DNA from: CBDFGK01 sp965247075
GTDB taxonomy: Bacteria; Pseudomonadota; Gammaproteobacteria; Pseudomonadales; Halieaceae
DNA length: 64,000 bases
Assembly: GCA_965247075.1 (NCBI GenBank)
Contig: CBDFGK010000003.1
Span: forward strand, 124,001 to 188,000
Direction of reading: 5' to 3'
Position numbers and translations under genes: made by a program. Of the stretch, positions 53,093 through 61,537 are shown in pieces. A model generated the notes under the pieces. That model saw only the letters and a list, made by a program, of their open reading frames with translations, was not told the DNA's origin and did no database searches. The first letter of the stretch is position 1. Every line of letters begins with the position of its first letter.

Positions 53093-53858
53093 CCGGCTTG
53101 CTTAGTACTGCAATAATCGACAAGCCAAATGGCAGCCGTATTGCTTTTTTCACCAGATGCCGTTCCAGGCTATAAATCATTCGCAAAAGTCCATTGATCA
53201 GCGGTGATGGAACACGGTTTTCGTCAACGCCCAGGCGAGCGCCGGAAAACCGTGACAGTAGCCTGAGAAAGACTGAAACCGGAAATAGAATACAGTTGTG
53301 ATAGGAAATATAGCGAATCTCAAACCCTGCGGCCTGCGCCAGGGAGTTTATGTCCCGCGCCAGATACCTGCGCCGGTGATGCAGCAACTCATCGTGCCGG
53401 CTCCACAGCCAACCATAAGCCGGCACGGAGAGTATCAAGCTGCCACCGGGCTTGAGGGAGGCAAACAGCTTGGCCATGGCCGCGCTGTCATCCACAATAT
53501 GTTCCAGTACGTCAAAGGCGGTAAACGTGCCTACCGAATTAGCCGCTATTGGCCAGTGACCGGTATCACCACCGCGTATCACCCGGCCATGCACGCCGGC
53601 CATTGCCGCCGCCACCGCATCCAGCTCCAAACCTGTGACGTCGCCAAAGGCCTGTAAAAGAGCAAAATTGCCGCCAGTGCCACAGCCTATATCAACGATG
53701 GCGTCGCCTGGAATGTGATCAACACAGCGAAGCGCCTCGGCAAATAGAGCACGGCGAGCAACAAACCACCAGTGCCTGTTCTCGATAGCTGCCATTTGCC
53801 GGTACAGGTGTTTGTCCACGCTATTACCCGGTTTTGCCTTTGTGTATGATAATGCCAC
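53082..53858 (-). CDS. SAM-dependent methyltransferase
   Basis: Up to 258 residues. Class I motifs are AIVDIGCGTGGNFALLQAFG, VTGLELD, FTAFDVLEHIVDDSAAMAKL and GGSLILSVPAYGWLWSRHDE. The HHRRRYLARD segment is typical of the Methyltransf_11/23 proteins in polyprenyl-glycan loci. The C-terminus has two hydrophobic stretches (ILFPVSVFLRLLS and near the end), so it may bind the membrane. The start is uncertain: the ATG at 53858 would nearly touch the divergent glycosyltransferase, and a GTG at 53819 (VDKHLYRQMA) leaves room for promoters. Confidence 0.82.
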   Translation of the reverse strand: MALSYTKAKPGNSVDKHLYRQMAAIENRHWWFVARRALFAEALRCVDHIPGDAIVDIGCGTGGNFALLQAFGDVTGLELDAVAAAMAGVHGRVIRGGDTGHWPIAANSVGTFTAFDVLEHIVDDSAAMAKLFASLKPGGSLILSVPAYGWLWSRHDELLHHRRRYLARDINSLAQAAGFEIRYISYHNCILFPVSVFLRLLSRFSGARLGVDENRVPSPLINGLLRMIYSLERHLVKKAIRLPFGLSIIAVLSKPGAK

Positions 53859-53868
53859 CGTGGCTGAA

Positions 53869-54825
53869 ATGATTTCCCTGATTGTACCGCTCTATAACGA
53901 AGAGAGCTCGCTGGATGCCTTCCATAGTCGTCTGGCCGGTGTGCTGAACGGTCTTTCTGTAAAAGCGGAAATTATTTACGTTAACGATGGCAGCACCGAC
54001 ACCAGCAAGGATATTTTGCACAACATTCTGGCCTGGGACAGCCGCGCATGCATCCTCGATCTGAGTCGGAACTTTGGCAAGGAGATAGCGATTTCAGCCG
54101 GCCTCGATACCTGCCAGGGCGATGCCGCCGTTATCATCGATGCGGACCAGCAAGATCCCCCCGAGTTGATCGAGGAGTTCATTCACTGGTGGCGGCAGGG
54201 CTACGATGTAGTCTATGGTCAGCGCCAGGATCGCTCCAGCGACACCTGGCTAAAGCGCACCAGCTCCAGTTGGTTCTATGCCGTGATGAGCAAGCTCAGC
54301 CGCATAGATATCCCCAGAGATGCCGGCGACTTTCGCCTGTTGAGCCGCCGGGCCATTGACGCACTGGGTGAGTTACCGGAAACCCAGCGCTACATGAAAG
54401 GCCTGTACGCGTGGATAGGCTTTCCACAAAAAGCTGTGGCCTACACCCGGGAACAACGGGCGGGCGGCACCGGCAAGTGGAGTTACTGGCGCTTGTGGAA
54501 CCTGGCCATAGAGGGGATTACCTCATTCTCTGACGCCCCGCTCAAGATAGCGACCTACCTGGGTCTGGTCACCGCACTGGGTGCATTTGGCTACGGCATT
54601 TATATCGTCTGGTTGACATTAGTTGCGGGTAACCCGGTACCGGGATACCCCTCATTGATGGTCGTCATCCTGTTCCTGGGCGGCGTACAACTGATCAGCC
54701 TGGGCATAATCGGTGAATACCTGGCCAGAAACTACCGGGAGAGCAAACGGCGCAAGCTGTACTTCGTTAATGAGTTTCTGCGGGCGGAACCTGTGGATGA
54801 GTCGAGTCCGAGGTCGGAGCAATAG
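53869..54825 (+). CDS. Polyprenyl-phosphate glycosyltransferase (GtrB/DPM1-like)
   Basis: 318 residues from the ATG at 53869 (MISLIVPLYNEESSLDAFHS). Family 2 domain with AEIIYVNDGSTDTSKDIL, DLSRNFGKEIAISAGLD, AVIIDADQQDPPELIEEF containing DAD, and DAGDFRLLSRRAID. Two membrane helices follow (about 230-250 and 265-287). GtrB-type enzymes load a sugar from a nucleotide donor onto undecaprenyl phosphate, for use with GtrA-like flippases and a membrane transferase. It converges with the membrane gene at 54767, overlapping by 59 bases. Confidence 0.9.
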   Translation: MISLIVPLYNEESSLDAFHSRLAGVLNGLSVKAEIIYVNDGSTDTSKDILHNILAWDSRACILDLSRNFGKEIAISAGLDTCQGDAAVIIDADQQDPPELIEEFIHWWRQGYDVVYGQRQDRSSDTWLKRTSSSWFYAVMSKLSRIDIPRDAGDFRLLSRRAIDALGELPETQRYMKGLYAWIGFPQKAVAYTREQRAGGTGKWSYWRLWNLAIEGITSFSDAPLKIATYLGLVTALGAFGYGIYIVWLTLVAGNPVPGYPSLMVVILFLGGVQLISLGIIGEYLARNYRESKRRKLYFVNEFLRAEPVDESSPRSEQ

Positions 54826-56665
54826 CCGGGGCAATAGTCGGAGCAACAGTAACTGGCCTGGGTTTCATCAGCAGGTAACCCCGGTACTTTTCCACTATCT
54901 CAAACTCCGACATAATCCAGTCGATCAAATCTACTTTCTGCGGCTCGGCACCGTAGGCTGGCAACCTGATCAGCACCAGCGGCGTCCGTGCCGCTCTCAA
55001 GCCCCGCATAATGCTGAGGCGATCTGCCGCCGAGGTAAACAGCAGCGAGTGTTGCACAATAATCGGGGCTGGCATGGCCACACCACTCCAGATGTACAAA
55101 CTGTTGAAACCCGAGCTGGTAAATCCGACATCCGCCTGCCCCATAGCCGCCACCAGGTATTGATAACGCTCAACCTCCTTCGCTTTGCCACGCATCAGTT
55201 CGGCGCCATTAAAGCCAAACGGCAGCAGCACCGCGTACTGTTGTTTGAGGGAGTAGCTCCTGTTCAACAACAGGACCAATACCAGAACTGCGCTAGCTAT
55301 AGCTGGATACGCAGCCCGCCGGGCGAACCTGTCTGACAAATCCGCCAGGCATACGATTGCCGAGACCAGCACCAGGAAAGTCCCAAAATACAATTGGCTG
55401 CCCGGTATCGGGTAGGCCAGCAACAGGTGCCATGTCGCTATTGCCGCAAGTAATTTTCGCGTGATCGATGTTTTTGAAGATGAGCAGTCTACCGCGCATA
55501 ACCAACTGAGCGGCCCGGCCCAGCCCAGCACGACGTGCCCATTGCCCGCACCTGTTTTAGTCACTGCGTAAATTGCCAGGCATACAAAGACCAGCTTGGC
55601 GGCCGGCACAGAGTTTTCCCTGCTCACACCAGCCGGCCAGCGCACCAGTGTTACGGCAAATAACAGGGCGACCAGGGCCAGCACGATTTGAGCAGGCACA
55701 TACTCCCGAAACAGGTAAATATGCTCGAGTGTACTGACAAACAGCAGGTTGCTCGCTACCAAAGCCTTGATCGTTGAGCCCTGCATCACGATGAATAACA
55801 ACCAGGCCACAAGGGCGGTAACAATACCCCCCAGCAGCGCGGCGCAGGCTGGCAGCCCCAGGCTGCGACCGCCATGATTGGTGGTCATCACCAGCGCCGT
55901 TGCGGTCAGGGCTGCCGAGCAAATAAACGCATAGGAGACGCTATGCTCTGCATTGAGGTGGGTGTACATCAGCAGCCAGGGTGCTATGGCGCTCGCCGCC
56001 ACGGCGCCAAAGAGCAGTACCGCGCGCCACCTGGAATCGCGCAGCTCGGAGGCCAGCACCACCAGCACGCCGGCCAGGCAATACATGCCTATATTGACCT
56101 TGGTGCTGACAATGCTTGCCACCAATACACCGGTGCAATACCAAGCCAGGCGCGAGCTGCGCCGGCTTGTGCTCCAGAATACCAACGGAATCGCCGCCGC
56201 CAGGCTGGCGATAACCTCCTGTGGGTGTCCGGGCTCATTAGTGAATGCCTGCATATAGGCAAACACCAAGCCGTAGGCAGCGATGCCCCACCACGGCGAG
56301 TGGGTAATCCGCCATGTTGCCAGCGCGCAGAGCGCACTCAGTATCATCCAGTAGCCCAGGCTGATAAAGCGGGTCGCACTGTTAGTCACGGGAATTGACA
56401 GAACGTCGTGAAATAACCAGTGTGTGGCCAGGGAAACCGGCCCGTACGGATGGGACAGCCGGTCATAAAATGGATGGCCGTCCATAAACAGGCGGGTAGC
56501 TATCAGCCAGTATCCCTCGTCATCGTATTGTCGGAAATTTGCAAACAGGTCGTAGAAACCGGCGGTGGCACTACTGACCAGCAGCGCGCAAGCAAGCAAA
56601 ATAACAGGGATAAAATGAGGCTTAATCACGCCCGCACCAACAAAACGCCACACCAGGACAACCAT
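54767..56665 (-). CDS. Large integral-membrane protein, probable lipid-linked-sugar glycosyltransferase (GT-C-like)
   Basis: 632 residues with about 12 membrane helices. The first periplasmic loop has RQYDDEGYWLIATRLF, the D-D-E arrangement expected of GT-C enzymes such as ArnT/PMT-type transferases, and GHPFYDRLSHPYGPVSLATH. It ends with a soluble domain and a Pro/Thr/Ser-rich tail (PTIAPAIAPTSD). Together with the GtrB-like gene it could transfer the polyprenyl-linked sugar to an exported acceptor. The assignment is from layout only. Confidence 0.72.
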   Translation of the reverse strand: MVVLVWRFVGAGVIKPHFIPVILLACALLVSSATAGFYDLFANFRQYDDEGYWLIATRLFMDGHPFYDRLSHPYGPVSLATHWLFHDVLSIPVTNSATRFISLGYWMILSALCALATWRITHSPWWGIAAYGLVFAYMQAFTNEPGHPQEVIASLAAAIPLVFWSTSRRSSRLAWYCTGVLVASIVSTKVNIGMYCLAGVLVVLASELRDSRWRAVLLFGAVAASAIAPWLLMYTHLNAEHSVSYAFICSAALTATALVMTTNHGGRSLGLPACAALLGGIVTALVAWLLFIVMQGSTIKALVASNLLFVSTLEHIYLFREYVPAQIVLALVALLFAVTLVRWPAGVSRENSVPAAKLVFVCLAIYAVTKTGAGNGHVVLGWAGPLSWLCAVDCSSSKTSITRKLLAAIATWHLLLAYPIPGSQLYFGTFLVLVSAIVCLADLSDRFARRAAYPAIASAVLVLVLLLNRSYSLKQQYAVLLPFGFNGAELMRGKAKEVERYQYLVAAMGQADVGFTSSGFNSLYIWSGVAMPAPIIVQHSLLFTSAADRLSIMRGLRAARTPLVLIRLPAYGAEPQKVDLIDWIMSEFEIVEKYRGYLLMKPRPVTVAPTIAPAIAPTSDSTHPQVPPAETH

Positions 56666-56836
56666 ACATTATTAGTCGTAGACATGTCATGCCGGCAGCC
56701 GCTGCCAGCTACCGGCTTTCACCACACTTACACCTTTTACAGCTTAGGAGAAAAGCTTGCCCTGGATGCTTACCCAGCCGGTTTCCGGAATAAGTTGAGG
56801 AAAAACCGCCGTAGGCCCCGACGAGCCGGTAAACCA

Positions 56837-56946
56837 TTGTGAGTTCAATCCCCGAACTATGGGACGTCACCGCAGAGCTTATCGAGAAGTTCAGGCCGGA
56901 GGAATGCAAAAACCATTTCCTGGCAGCAGGCTATGACCTGGGTTAA
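56837..56946 (+). pseudogene. IS630-type transposase C-terminal scrap
   Basis: The frame from GTG at about 56837 reads ELWDVTAELIEKFRPEECKN then HFLAAGYD and a stop at 56944. This resembles the last helix of IS630-type transposases (P-E-E-C-x-N-F-F-x-x-A-G-Y). The rest of the gene is absent; positions 56666-56836 contain nothing else recognisable. Confidence 0.5.
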
Positions 56947-56958
56947 ATCGAATACGCT

Positions 56959-57354
56959 TTAGTCGGTAGCAACGTGAGGGTAGTCCAGTATTTTTTGGTC
57001 GGCCGTCACCAGCCGCGTCGCAAACCTTCTGGCAGTGGCTACGATGATTCGGTCGGCGGGATCTTTGTGGAAATCGCCTGGCAGTTGGGTTGATTGCAAC
57101 GCAATGTCATTATCTACGGCGACGAACCTCACACCGTCAATGGCCTGTACCTCATCGAGCCAAGACGCCAGATCCATTGACAACACGACACGTCCCTGCT
57201 GAACCAGCAGCGCGATTTCCCGCGTGGAGATTGAGGAGACCAAGACCTCCCGGTTTCCACTCAGCGCGTCCTCGATGGCGCTTCGATGGTCCTCAGCAAG
57301 TGCAGGGCTGTCGTTGAGCCACCACAGCAGGATATGCGTATCGAGGACAATCAA
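56959..57354 (-). CDS. VapC-like PIN domain toxin
   Basis: 131 residues. PIN acidic residues: Asp5 in VLDTHILLWWL, Glu in SSISTREIALLVQQGR near 46, Asp in KDPADRIIVATARRF near 98-101 and Asp in LVTADQKILDY near 117. All four positions expected for metal binding are present, so it is probably an active ribonuclease. The LWWL and STREI variant is the one paired with Phd-type antitoxins. The start overlaps the antitoxin stop by 4 bases. Confidence 0.88.
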   Translation of the reverse strand: MIVLDTHILLWWLNDSPALAEDHRSAIEDALSGNREVLVSSISTREIALLVQQGRVVLSMDLASWLDEVQAIDGVRFVAVDNDIALQSTQLPGDFHKDPADRIIVATARRFATRLVTADQKILDYPHVATD

Positions 57355-57581
57355 GGGAGGTCAGCCCAATCTTCTTCCCCGACCGAGGCAAACGGATCCT
57401 CGTAGGTCATGACAGACCCACGCAGCCGGTCGCGCGGCGACCTTGATTCGGCGCGTAGCCGACGAACTTCGACGGTGGGACGGCCACGGTGTGTAATCAC
57501 AACCGGTTCGCCGCCTTCCTCAATCTGCCTGAGAACTTCCAGCGCACGTACTTTGAACTGAGATTTTGAGAGCGTCTTCAT
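57351..57581 (-). CDS. Phd/YefM-like antitoxin
   Basis: 76 residues. The N-terminal DNA-binding part is KSQFKVRALEVLRQIEEGGE followed by PVVITHRGRPTVEVRRL, the common Phd/YefM pattern. The C-terminus EDPFASVGEEDWADLP is the toxin-wrapping tail. It precedes and overlaps the VapC-like toxin. The palindrome at 57620-57644 is its likely operator. Confidence 0.88.
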   Translation of the reverse strand: MKTLSKSQFKVRALEVLRQIEEGGEPVVITHRGRPTVEVRRLRAESRSPRDRLRGSVMTYEDPFASVGEEDWADLP

Positions 57582-57619
57582 AACACCTCCGTGACCATGC
57601 CATATAATCAGTATAGCGC

Positions 57620-57644
57620 AAGTGACTATATAATATAGTCACTT
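57620..57644. promoter_or_regulatory. Palindromic operator of the Phd/VapC pair
   Basis: AAGTGACTATA and TATAGTCACTT are perfect 11-base arms around TAA, about 40 bases upstream of the antitoxin start (57581). The A/T-rich centre could also be the promoter -10. Position and symmetry fit autorepression by the antitoxin-toxin complex. Confidence 0.7.
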
Positions 57645-57712
57645 ATCATCCCCAACGCGATCAGCCGCTTATCTTGAAATCAACCTCTATTCACTCAGCC
57701 AAGAAAATACTA

Positions 57713-57833
57713 CGCCGCTTAAACTCGGCTCCTTGCCCCTGGCCACTTGGGAAAAAGTGGCACTTTCTTCATCGTTCACCTAAAAACTGAATAATGCTGT
57801 ATCAGATGTCCCTGGCTCGTCGGCATTGTTTGG
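57713..57833. repeat. 121-base direct repeat, copy 1 (sequence normally downstream of hipA)
   Basis: Matches 59854-59974 with one difference (A/G at the GCTGTATCAG position). On the minus strand it contains the last hipA codons, KQCRRARDI. It joins directly to 30 bases (57831-57860) found at the hipB 3' end (61207-61236). This is the relic of a hipBA copy from which hipA has been deleted, at a TGG microhomology. Confidence 0.82.
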
Positions 57834-57860
57834 AGACGGTGTTGTGCCACTCCGGGGCTG

Positions 57861-58288
57861 TTTGCACTTTGACGGCGTTCTCTGACGTGCCGTAAAACTT
57901 CTTGATACGGAGATGTTGCTTGATCCATTTGAAAAACAACTCGACTTGCCACCGGGCTTTGTATAGTTCGCAGATGGTCGTCGGTGGAGGACCAAACAGG
58001 TTGGTCAGAAAGATGAGCGTTTTCCCTGTCTCTGGAACTTTGAAGCGTCGGCGAACCAATGCCCATGTGGTACAGCTTGGCCGATTGCGCCGAGAGACAC
58101 GCTTCGATATCGCGCAGGCTCTCCCTGTAGGTCAACTGCGCAAGCGCCAGAGCGCGAAAATGTTCGGCGCAAGGAAGTGTGCGAATACGATGATCTCCAT
58201 CGTACCGGGACACGAGCCGGTGAAAAGTTTTCCACGGAAGAAAGTCCATGATCTGTGCAAACAGCGTCTTTCCGGTATACATCGAATC
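57861..58288 (-). pseudogene. IS4 family transposase relic
   Basis: Starts MYTGKTLFAQIMDFLPWKTF at about 58285, with FRALALAQLTYRESLRDIEA, the DUF4372-type N-terminus of IS4 transposases. After KLYHMGIG the middle of the protein is missing. Another frame gives LTNLFGPPPTTICELYKARW and QVELFFKWIKQHLRIKKFYG, the catalytic Glu region. Then it runs directly into hipB/hipA-derived sequence instead of its natural C-terminus. It is dead. Confidence 0.8.
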
Positions 58289-58446
58289 GTCTCGGCAACA
58301 AGGGTCTGCCAAGAGGATACTGTGCCGGGTTTGCATTCAAGTCGGGGACACCCTAATTTTGCTGTAACTCATTGTGGCCATTGAGAAAATCCCGCTTTGT
58401 CGAAGTTTTAACCGGACAGTAGTGATTCTGTATGTTACTTTGAGTG

Positions 58447-58893
58447 TTACATATATCCCAGCAGCTCTGAATGTTCTCGTACCAGCCATTTATTAAGCTG
58501 TGTCCAGAGTCTCTCTGCATGGTCGATACATTCGCTAACCGCGCTATCTGCCACCAGATCACCAGAGTAATCCGCAGCATTGCGCTGTTTACGTAGCGCA
58601 TCAAGCACGATCATGGTTTCTTTTTCCAGCCCTATAGTGTTGGGTAGAGTCTGGATCATAGTTTGGTGGTGGCCGGGTTTGCTGGTCAGAGTTCGATAGC
58701 CGTTCGCCTGTAGAGCGGCATTGGCTATTTGCATAATGGCTTTGTAGGCGGCATCAAAACGGTTTTCGTTGCTGACGGCTGTAATCTGCGAATCTTTGAT
58801 ATTACGCTTTGCAGCTTCCATGAGTCTTTGAATTGTAAGCGGGTCTGATTCAATGGGTTCCAGGCTTATGCCAAGCAGGTTATCCAAGCTCAT
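58447..58893 (-). CDS. HEPN domain protein of a HEPN/MNT pair
   Basis: 148 residues, all-helical, with AVSNENRFDAAYKAIMQIAN (helix 2) and IVLDALRKQRNAADYSGDLV. The standard HEPN RNase motif is R-x4-6-H; here it reads R-N-A-A-D-Y with no His, as in a subset of these proteins. So RNase activity is doubtful. It is translated from an ATG inside the 3' end of the nucleotidyltransferase gene (14-base overlap), the usual pairing. Such pairs act as toxin-antitoxin or defence modules in which the transferase AMPylates the toxin. Confidence 0.75.
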   Translation of the reverse strand: MSLDNLLGISLEPIESDPLTIQRLMEAAKRNIKDSQITAVSNENRFDAAYKAIMQIANAALQANGYRTLTSKPGHHQTMIQTLPNTIGLEKETMIVLDALRKQRNAADYSGDLVADSAVSECIDHAERLWTQLNKWLVREHSELLGYM

Positions 58894-59464
58894 TGATACC
58901 CCCCATTATCTTAATGACTGGTTTTTCCAGAATTTCACGAATAAACGCGGAGTTCTCCTGCTGAGCCGCCTGCCATTCTTTGGTGCTGTACAGTTTTGGG
59001 TTAATTTCTCTGCCCAGAGTTTCCTGTGTAGGGTAAAGGGCTTTCACCGTTTCAGAAAAGCCTGCGCTACCCACTATCAGTAAATCAATGTCACTATCAC
59101 TTGTTGCCTTACCGCTGGCAACGGAGCCAAAAACCAGGGCTACATCAATGCTATCTTCCAAGGGCGACAAGGCCTCCCTTATACTCTCTGCGACACCGGA
59201 GATCTTGCGCAAGATACTGGATAGCTCTTCAGAAACTAAACAATTGCGATTGGCCTGATAGATTACCTGATTTCCCTGGCTGGATTTTTCCAATACGCCA
59301 GCTTTCGCCAATTTGCTTAACTCCTTATGCAGCGTACCGGGCACGGTCCCAGTGAGTCGCGCGATTTCTCTTACATGGTAGCTCTGGCCGGGGCGCAGCA
59401 GCAATAAACTCAGTACCCGGCGACGGTATTCTTTGAATAATATATCGGCTAACAGCGATGACAT
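58880..59464 (-). CDS. Nucleotidyltransferase (MNT) with N-terminal winged helix
   Basis: 194 residues. The first 85 are a winged helix: EYRRRVLSLLLLRPGQSYHV, REIARLTGTVPGTLHKELSK, VLEKSSQGNQVIYQAN. The nucleotidyltransferase motif FGSVASGKATSDSDIDLLIV is at about 111-130 with the paired aspartates D-x-D. As the antitoxin partner it could both modify the HEPN protein and repress its own promoter through the winged helix. Positions 59465-59640 upstream should hold the promoter. Confidence 0.82.
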   Translation of the reverse strand: MSSLLADILFKEYRRRVLSLLLLRPGQSYHVREIARLTGTVPGTLHKELSKLAKAGVLEKSSQGNQVIYQANRNCLVSEELSSILRKISGVAESIREALSPLEDSIDVALVFGSVASGKATSDSDIDLLIVGSAGFSETVKALYPTQETLGREINPKLYSTKEWQAAQQENSAFIREILEKPVIKIMGGINELG

Positions 59465-59851
59465 AGCGGACTCGGGAAGTTCAATTCAAGCAAGGTCGTA
59501 GCTTTATTAGCTTCAAATGTAGCTTTTATTGCTTCGTTCGTCAAGTCTGTTCTATTGTGCATTCAGAAAAGTTTGATCTGGATGGTATTGTCAACTTAAT
59601 GGGCTCGTCGGATAAGTAAAAATCGGTAGTGCATCATTAGTTCTGTAATTTCTGTGGTGGCTACGCGTTTCGGGGTTGGCGCCGGACTTCAATCCGATCG
59701 AAATGGCGTTTTCCAGGTTCAAGGCCGCACTCAGAAAAGCGGCCTCGCGGACAATCGCAAGCAGCGGAAGACGTGACGTTAAAACTCATCGTTGCGCCCG
59801 GTGATCAAGGTGAACCGGTGATCACCATCGTACTGCCCAATGAAGATTAAC
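59465..59851. other. Non-coding stretch with an IS630 scrap
   Basis: Around 59672-59745 one frame reads GLAPDFNPIEMAFSRFKAAL then RKAA, the P-D-x-N-P-I-E catalytic segment of an IS630-type transposase, with nothing else of the gene. Beyond it a short frame ends KLIVAPGDQGEPVITIVLPN at a stop at about 59850, which I do not recognise. No intact gene is present. Confidence 0.55.
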
Positions 59852-59853
59852 TG

Positions 59854-59974
59854 CGCCGCTTAAACTCGGCTCCTTGCCCCTGGCCACTTGGGAAAAAGTG
59901 GCACTTTCTTCATCGTTCACCTAAAAACTGAATAATGCTGTGTCAGATGTCCCTGGCTCGTCGGCATTGTTTGG
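59854..59974. repeat. 121-base direct repeat, copy 2 (3' end of hipA and downstream)
   Basis: The native context of the repeat: it covers the last nine codons of hipA and about 90 bases downstream. Copy 1 lies at 57713-57833. The pair brackets the IS4 relic and the HEPN/MNT genes, so recombination between them could delete that module. Confidence 0.82.
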
Positions 59975-61181
59975 TGACCACCTGTTCAATACGTTGTAAT
60001 GCCGGATACGCACCGTATTGAGATTCAAATACGGCTTTTGCAGCCGCGAGATTGTCCAGTAACCGGGTTGCAACATCATTCACCTGATTGAGCAGGAACT
60101 GAGGCCGGAGGTCGCATTGTGACGCGAGGGTTTCCCAATGCTTTCGAGTGACCACGCTGGGGTTTCTTTCATCACCCACGGCCAAGGCAAGATGATAGTC
60201 GATGCGTTCAATGGCACGGGTGCAGACCAAGTCATAGAAGGGTGTCAAACGGATCTCGCCATTGGCTAAATACAGCAGCGATAAATTCTTGGCGTGGCCA
60301 TCAGAATTGCCTGCCAATACATTGAATATTTGCCAACGCAACAAGTGTTGGAGATCGTTGGCCGGATCGCTGGAGCCATCCTGAACCAACTGGTAACACT
60401 GCGCAAAACTTGGGCCGCCATCCTCCTGGTATTTCCGCTCATGCCCGTAGCCCAGTGCCTGACAAAAATCTTCCTGATGTAGCCGCAGCACGTCACCGTC
60501 GTCATTCCAAAACCGGTCATAGCGCTCAATCAGTGCGTAATGTATTTGACCAATGGACTGTAACTGGATGTCAACGACGGGCAAACCGGCTGTTTTGGCA
60601 AGTTGCGTGGTAAAGGTTTCATAGGCCGGTAGATGGCGGTAGTCTGCCAGTTCAAATTTCAGGATATGACTGGACGGTGATTCTTGCCGGGACAGCAAGT
60701 AGTGTCCATCACGGACCAGGATGGGGCACTTGTCTTGAGTACCTGCCAATGAAAGTCGTGGCCGTTGTTTGGTAGGCCAGGTGCGCCGTGCGACCAGATT
60801 GGCCAACTCCTGATCCGTTATTGGGTGATAGTCATACTGTGGAGAGGGTTGCTGTTCCACGGACAGGATTGATAGCGCGCCCGCGCACTCACCACCAATG
60901 GCACGCAACAGGTTGAAATCGGTATTGGATATTTTCAGGTCGCGAACAATCTGCTCACGGACACCGCCTTCTGGCAGCAGGTTGGCAAAGAAACGGTGGG
61001 CAACGCTCTCTTCGGGTGTAAAGTCGTCGTTACCCAGTGGCAGGGTATGTGAGACGGCAAAGCCACCCTGCGTGCTCCACTGCAGATCATAACGAAAGCC
61101 GATGGCACCCGTTGCATTACGCCATAAATGACCCACCAGGCGCTGATTGTTCCACACATTGAGCGCATCTGGGTCAGTCAT
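59943..61181 (-). CDS. hipA: HipA family toxin kinase
   Basis: 412 residues from the ATG at 61181 (MTDPDALNVWNNQRLVGHLW). HipA proteins phosphorylate glutamyl-tRNA synthetase and induce dormancy. Visible parts are the N-terminal HipA domain with FTPEESVAHRFFANLLPEGG, the Gly-rich loop region RLSLAGTQDKCPILVRDGHY, the catalytic loop LAGNSDGHAKNLSLLY (D-x-x-x-x-N) and the Mg-binding LTPFYDLVCT. All kinase residues I can check are present. It overlaps hipB by 8 bases. Confidence 0.9.
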   Translation of the reverse strand: MTDPDALNVWNNQRLVGHLWRNATGAIGFRYDLQWSTQGGFAVSHTLPLGNDDFTPEESVAHRFFANLLPEGGVREQIVRDLKISNTDFNLLRAIGGECAGALSILSVEQQPSPQYDYHPITDQELANLVARRTWPTKQRPRLSLAGTQDKCPILVRDGHYLLSRQESPSSHILKFELADYRHLPAYETFTTQLAKTAGLPVVDIQLQSIGQIHYALIERYDRFWNDDGDVLRLHQEDFCQALGYGHERKYQEDGGPSFAQCYQLVQDGSSDPANDLQHLLRWQIFNVLAGNSDGHAKNLSLLYLANGEIRLTPFYDLVCTRAIERIDYHLALAVGDERNPSVVTRKHWETLASQCDLRPQFLLNQVNDVATRLLDNLAAAKAVFESQYGAYPALQRIEQVVTKQCRRARDI

Positions 61182-61458
61182 CTGTACGTCCTTGTTCAGC
61201 AGTGAGTGGAGACGGTGTTGTGCCACTCCGGGGCTGGATGATGACTGCCAGCCCGAGGGTGCGCAGTGCTTTCAATATTTTACCGATCTCGGCAGTCTCT
61301 TTGCCGCGCTCAAACTCAGAAAGAAAGCGTGGGCTCAAATTACCCAGTCCGGCAACGGTTGCCAGTGTTAACTGGCGGTTTTTTCGGTGGGCACGTACCA
61401 GCCGACCCAATTCTTCGACTGAACGCACAGCACCGTAGTGAGTCTTTTGTGTTGGCAT
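61174..61458 (-). CDS. hipB: HipB family antitoxin (XRE-type repressor)
   Basis: 94 residues from the ATG at 61458 (MPTQKTHYGAVRSVEELGRL). The helix-turn-helix is LVRAHRKNRQLTLATVAGLG and NLSPRFLSEFERGKETAEIG, then KILKALRTLGLAVIIQPR. It represses the operon and neutralises HipA. The tail PRSGTTPSPLTA is encoded by the 30 bases duplicated at 57831-57860. Confidence 0.88.
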   Translation of the reverse strand: MPTQKTHYGAVRSVEELGRLVRAHRKNRQLTLATVAGLGNLSPRFLSEFERGKETAEIGKILKALRTLGLAVIIQPRSGTTPSPLTAEQGRTDD

Positions 61459-61475
61459 TGCGCGACCTTTAATAG

Positions 61476-61487
61476 TATCGTACGATA
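61476..61487. promoter_or_regulatory. Palindromic operator upstream of hipBA
   Basis: TATCGTACGATA is a perfect 12-base palindrome 17 bases upstream of hipB, and a similar TTACCGTACGTGA occurs about 40 bases further upstream (around 61525). Paired sites of the type TATC...GATA are the known layout of HipB operators. Confidence 0.65.
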
Positions 61488-61537
61488 AAAAATAGCAGGC
61501 TAAACGCAAGAAATCAATCAATAGTTACCGTACGTGA

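Noticed and set aside
57776..58059. C-terminal part of the IS4-like frame ending KQCRRARDI as a genuine transposase end
   Set aside because: The same residues end the intact hipA gene at 59943, so this tail comes from hip sequence and not from the transposase.
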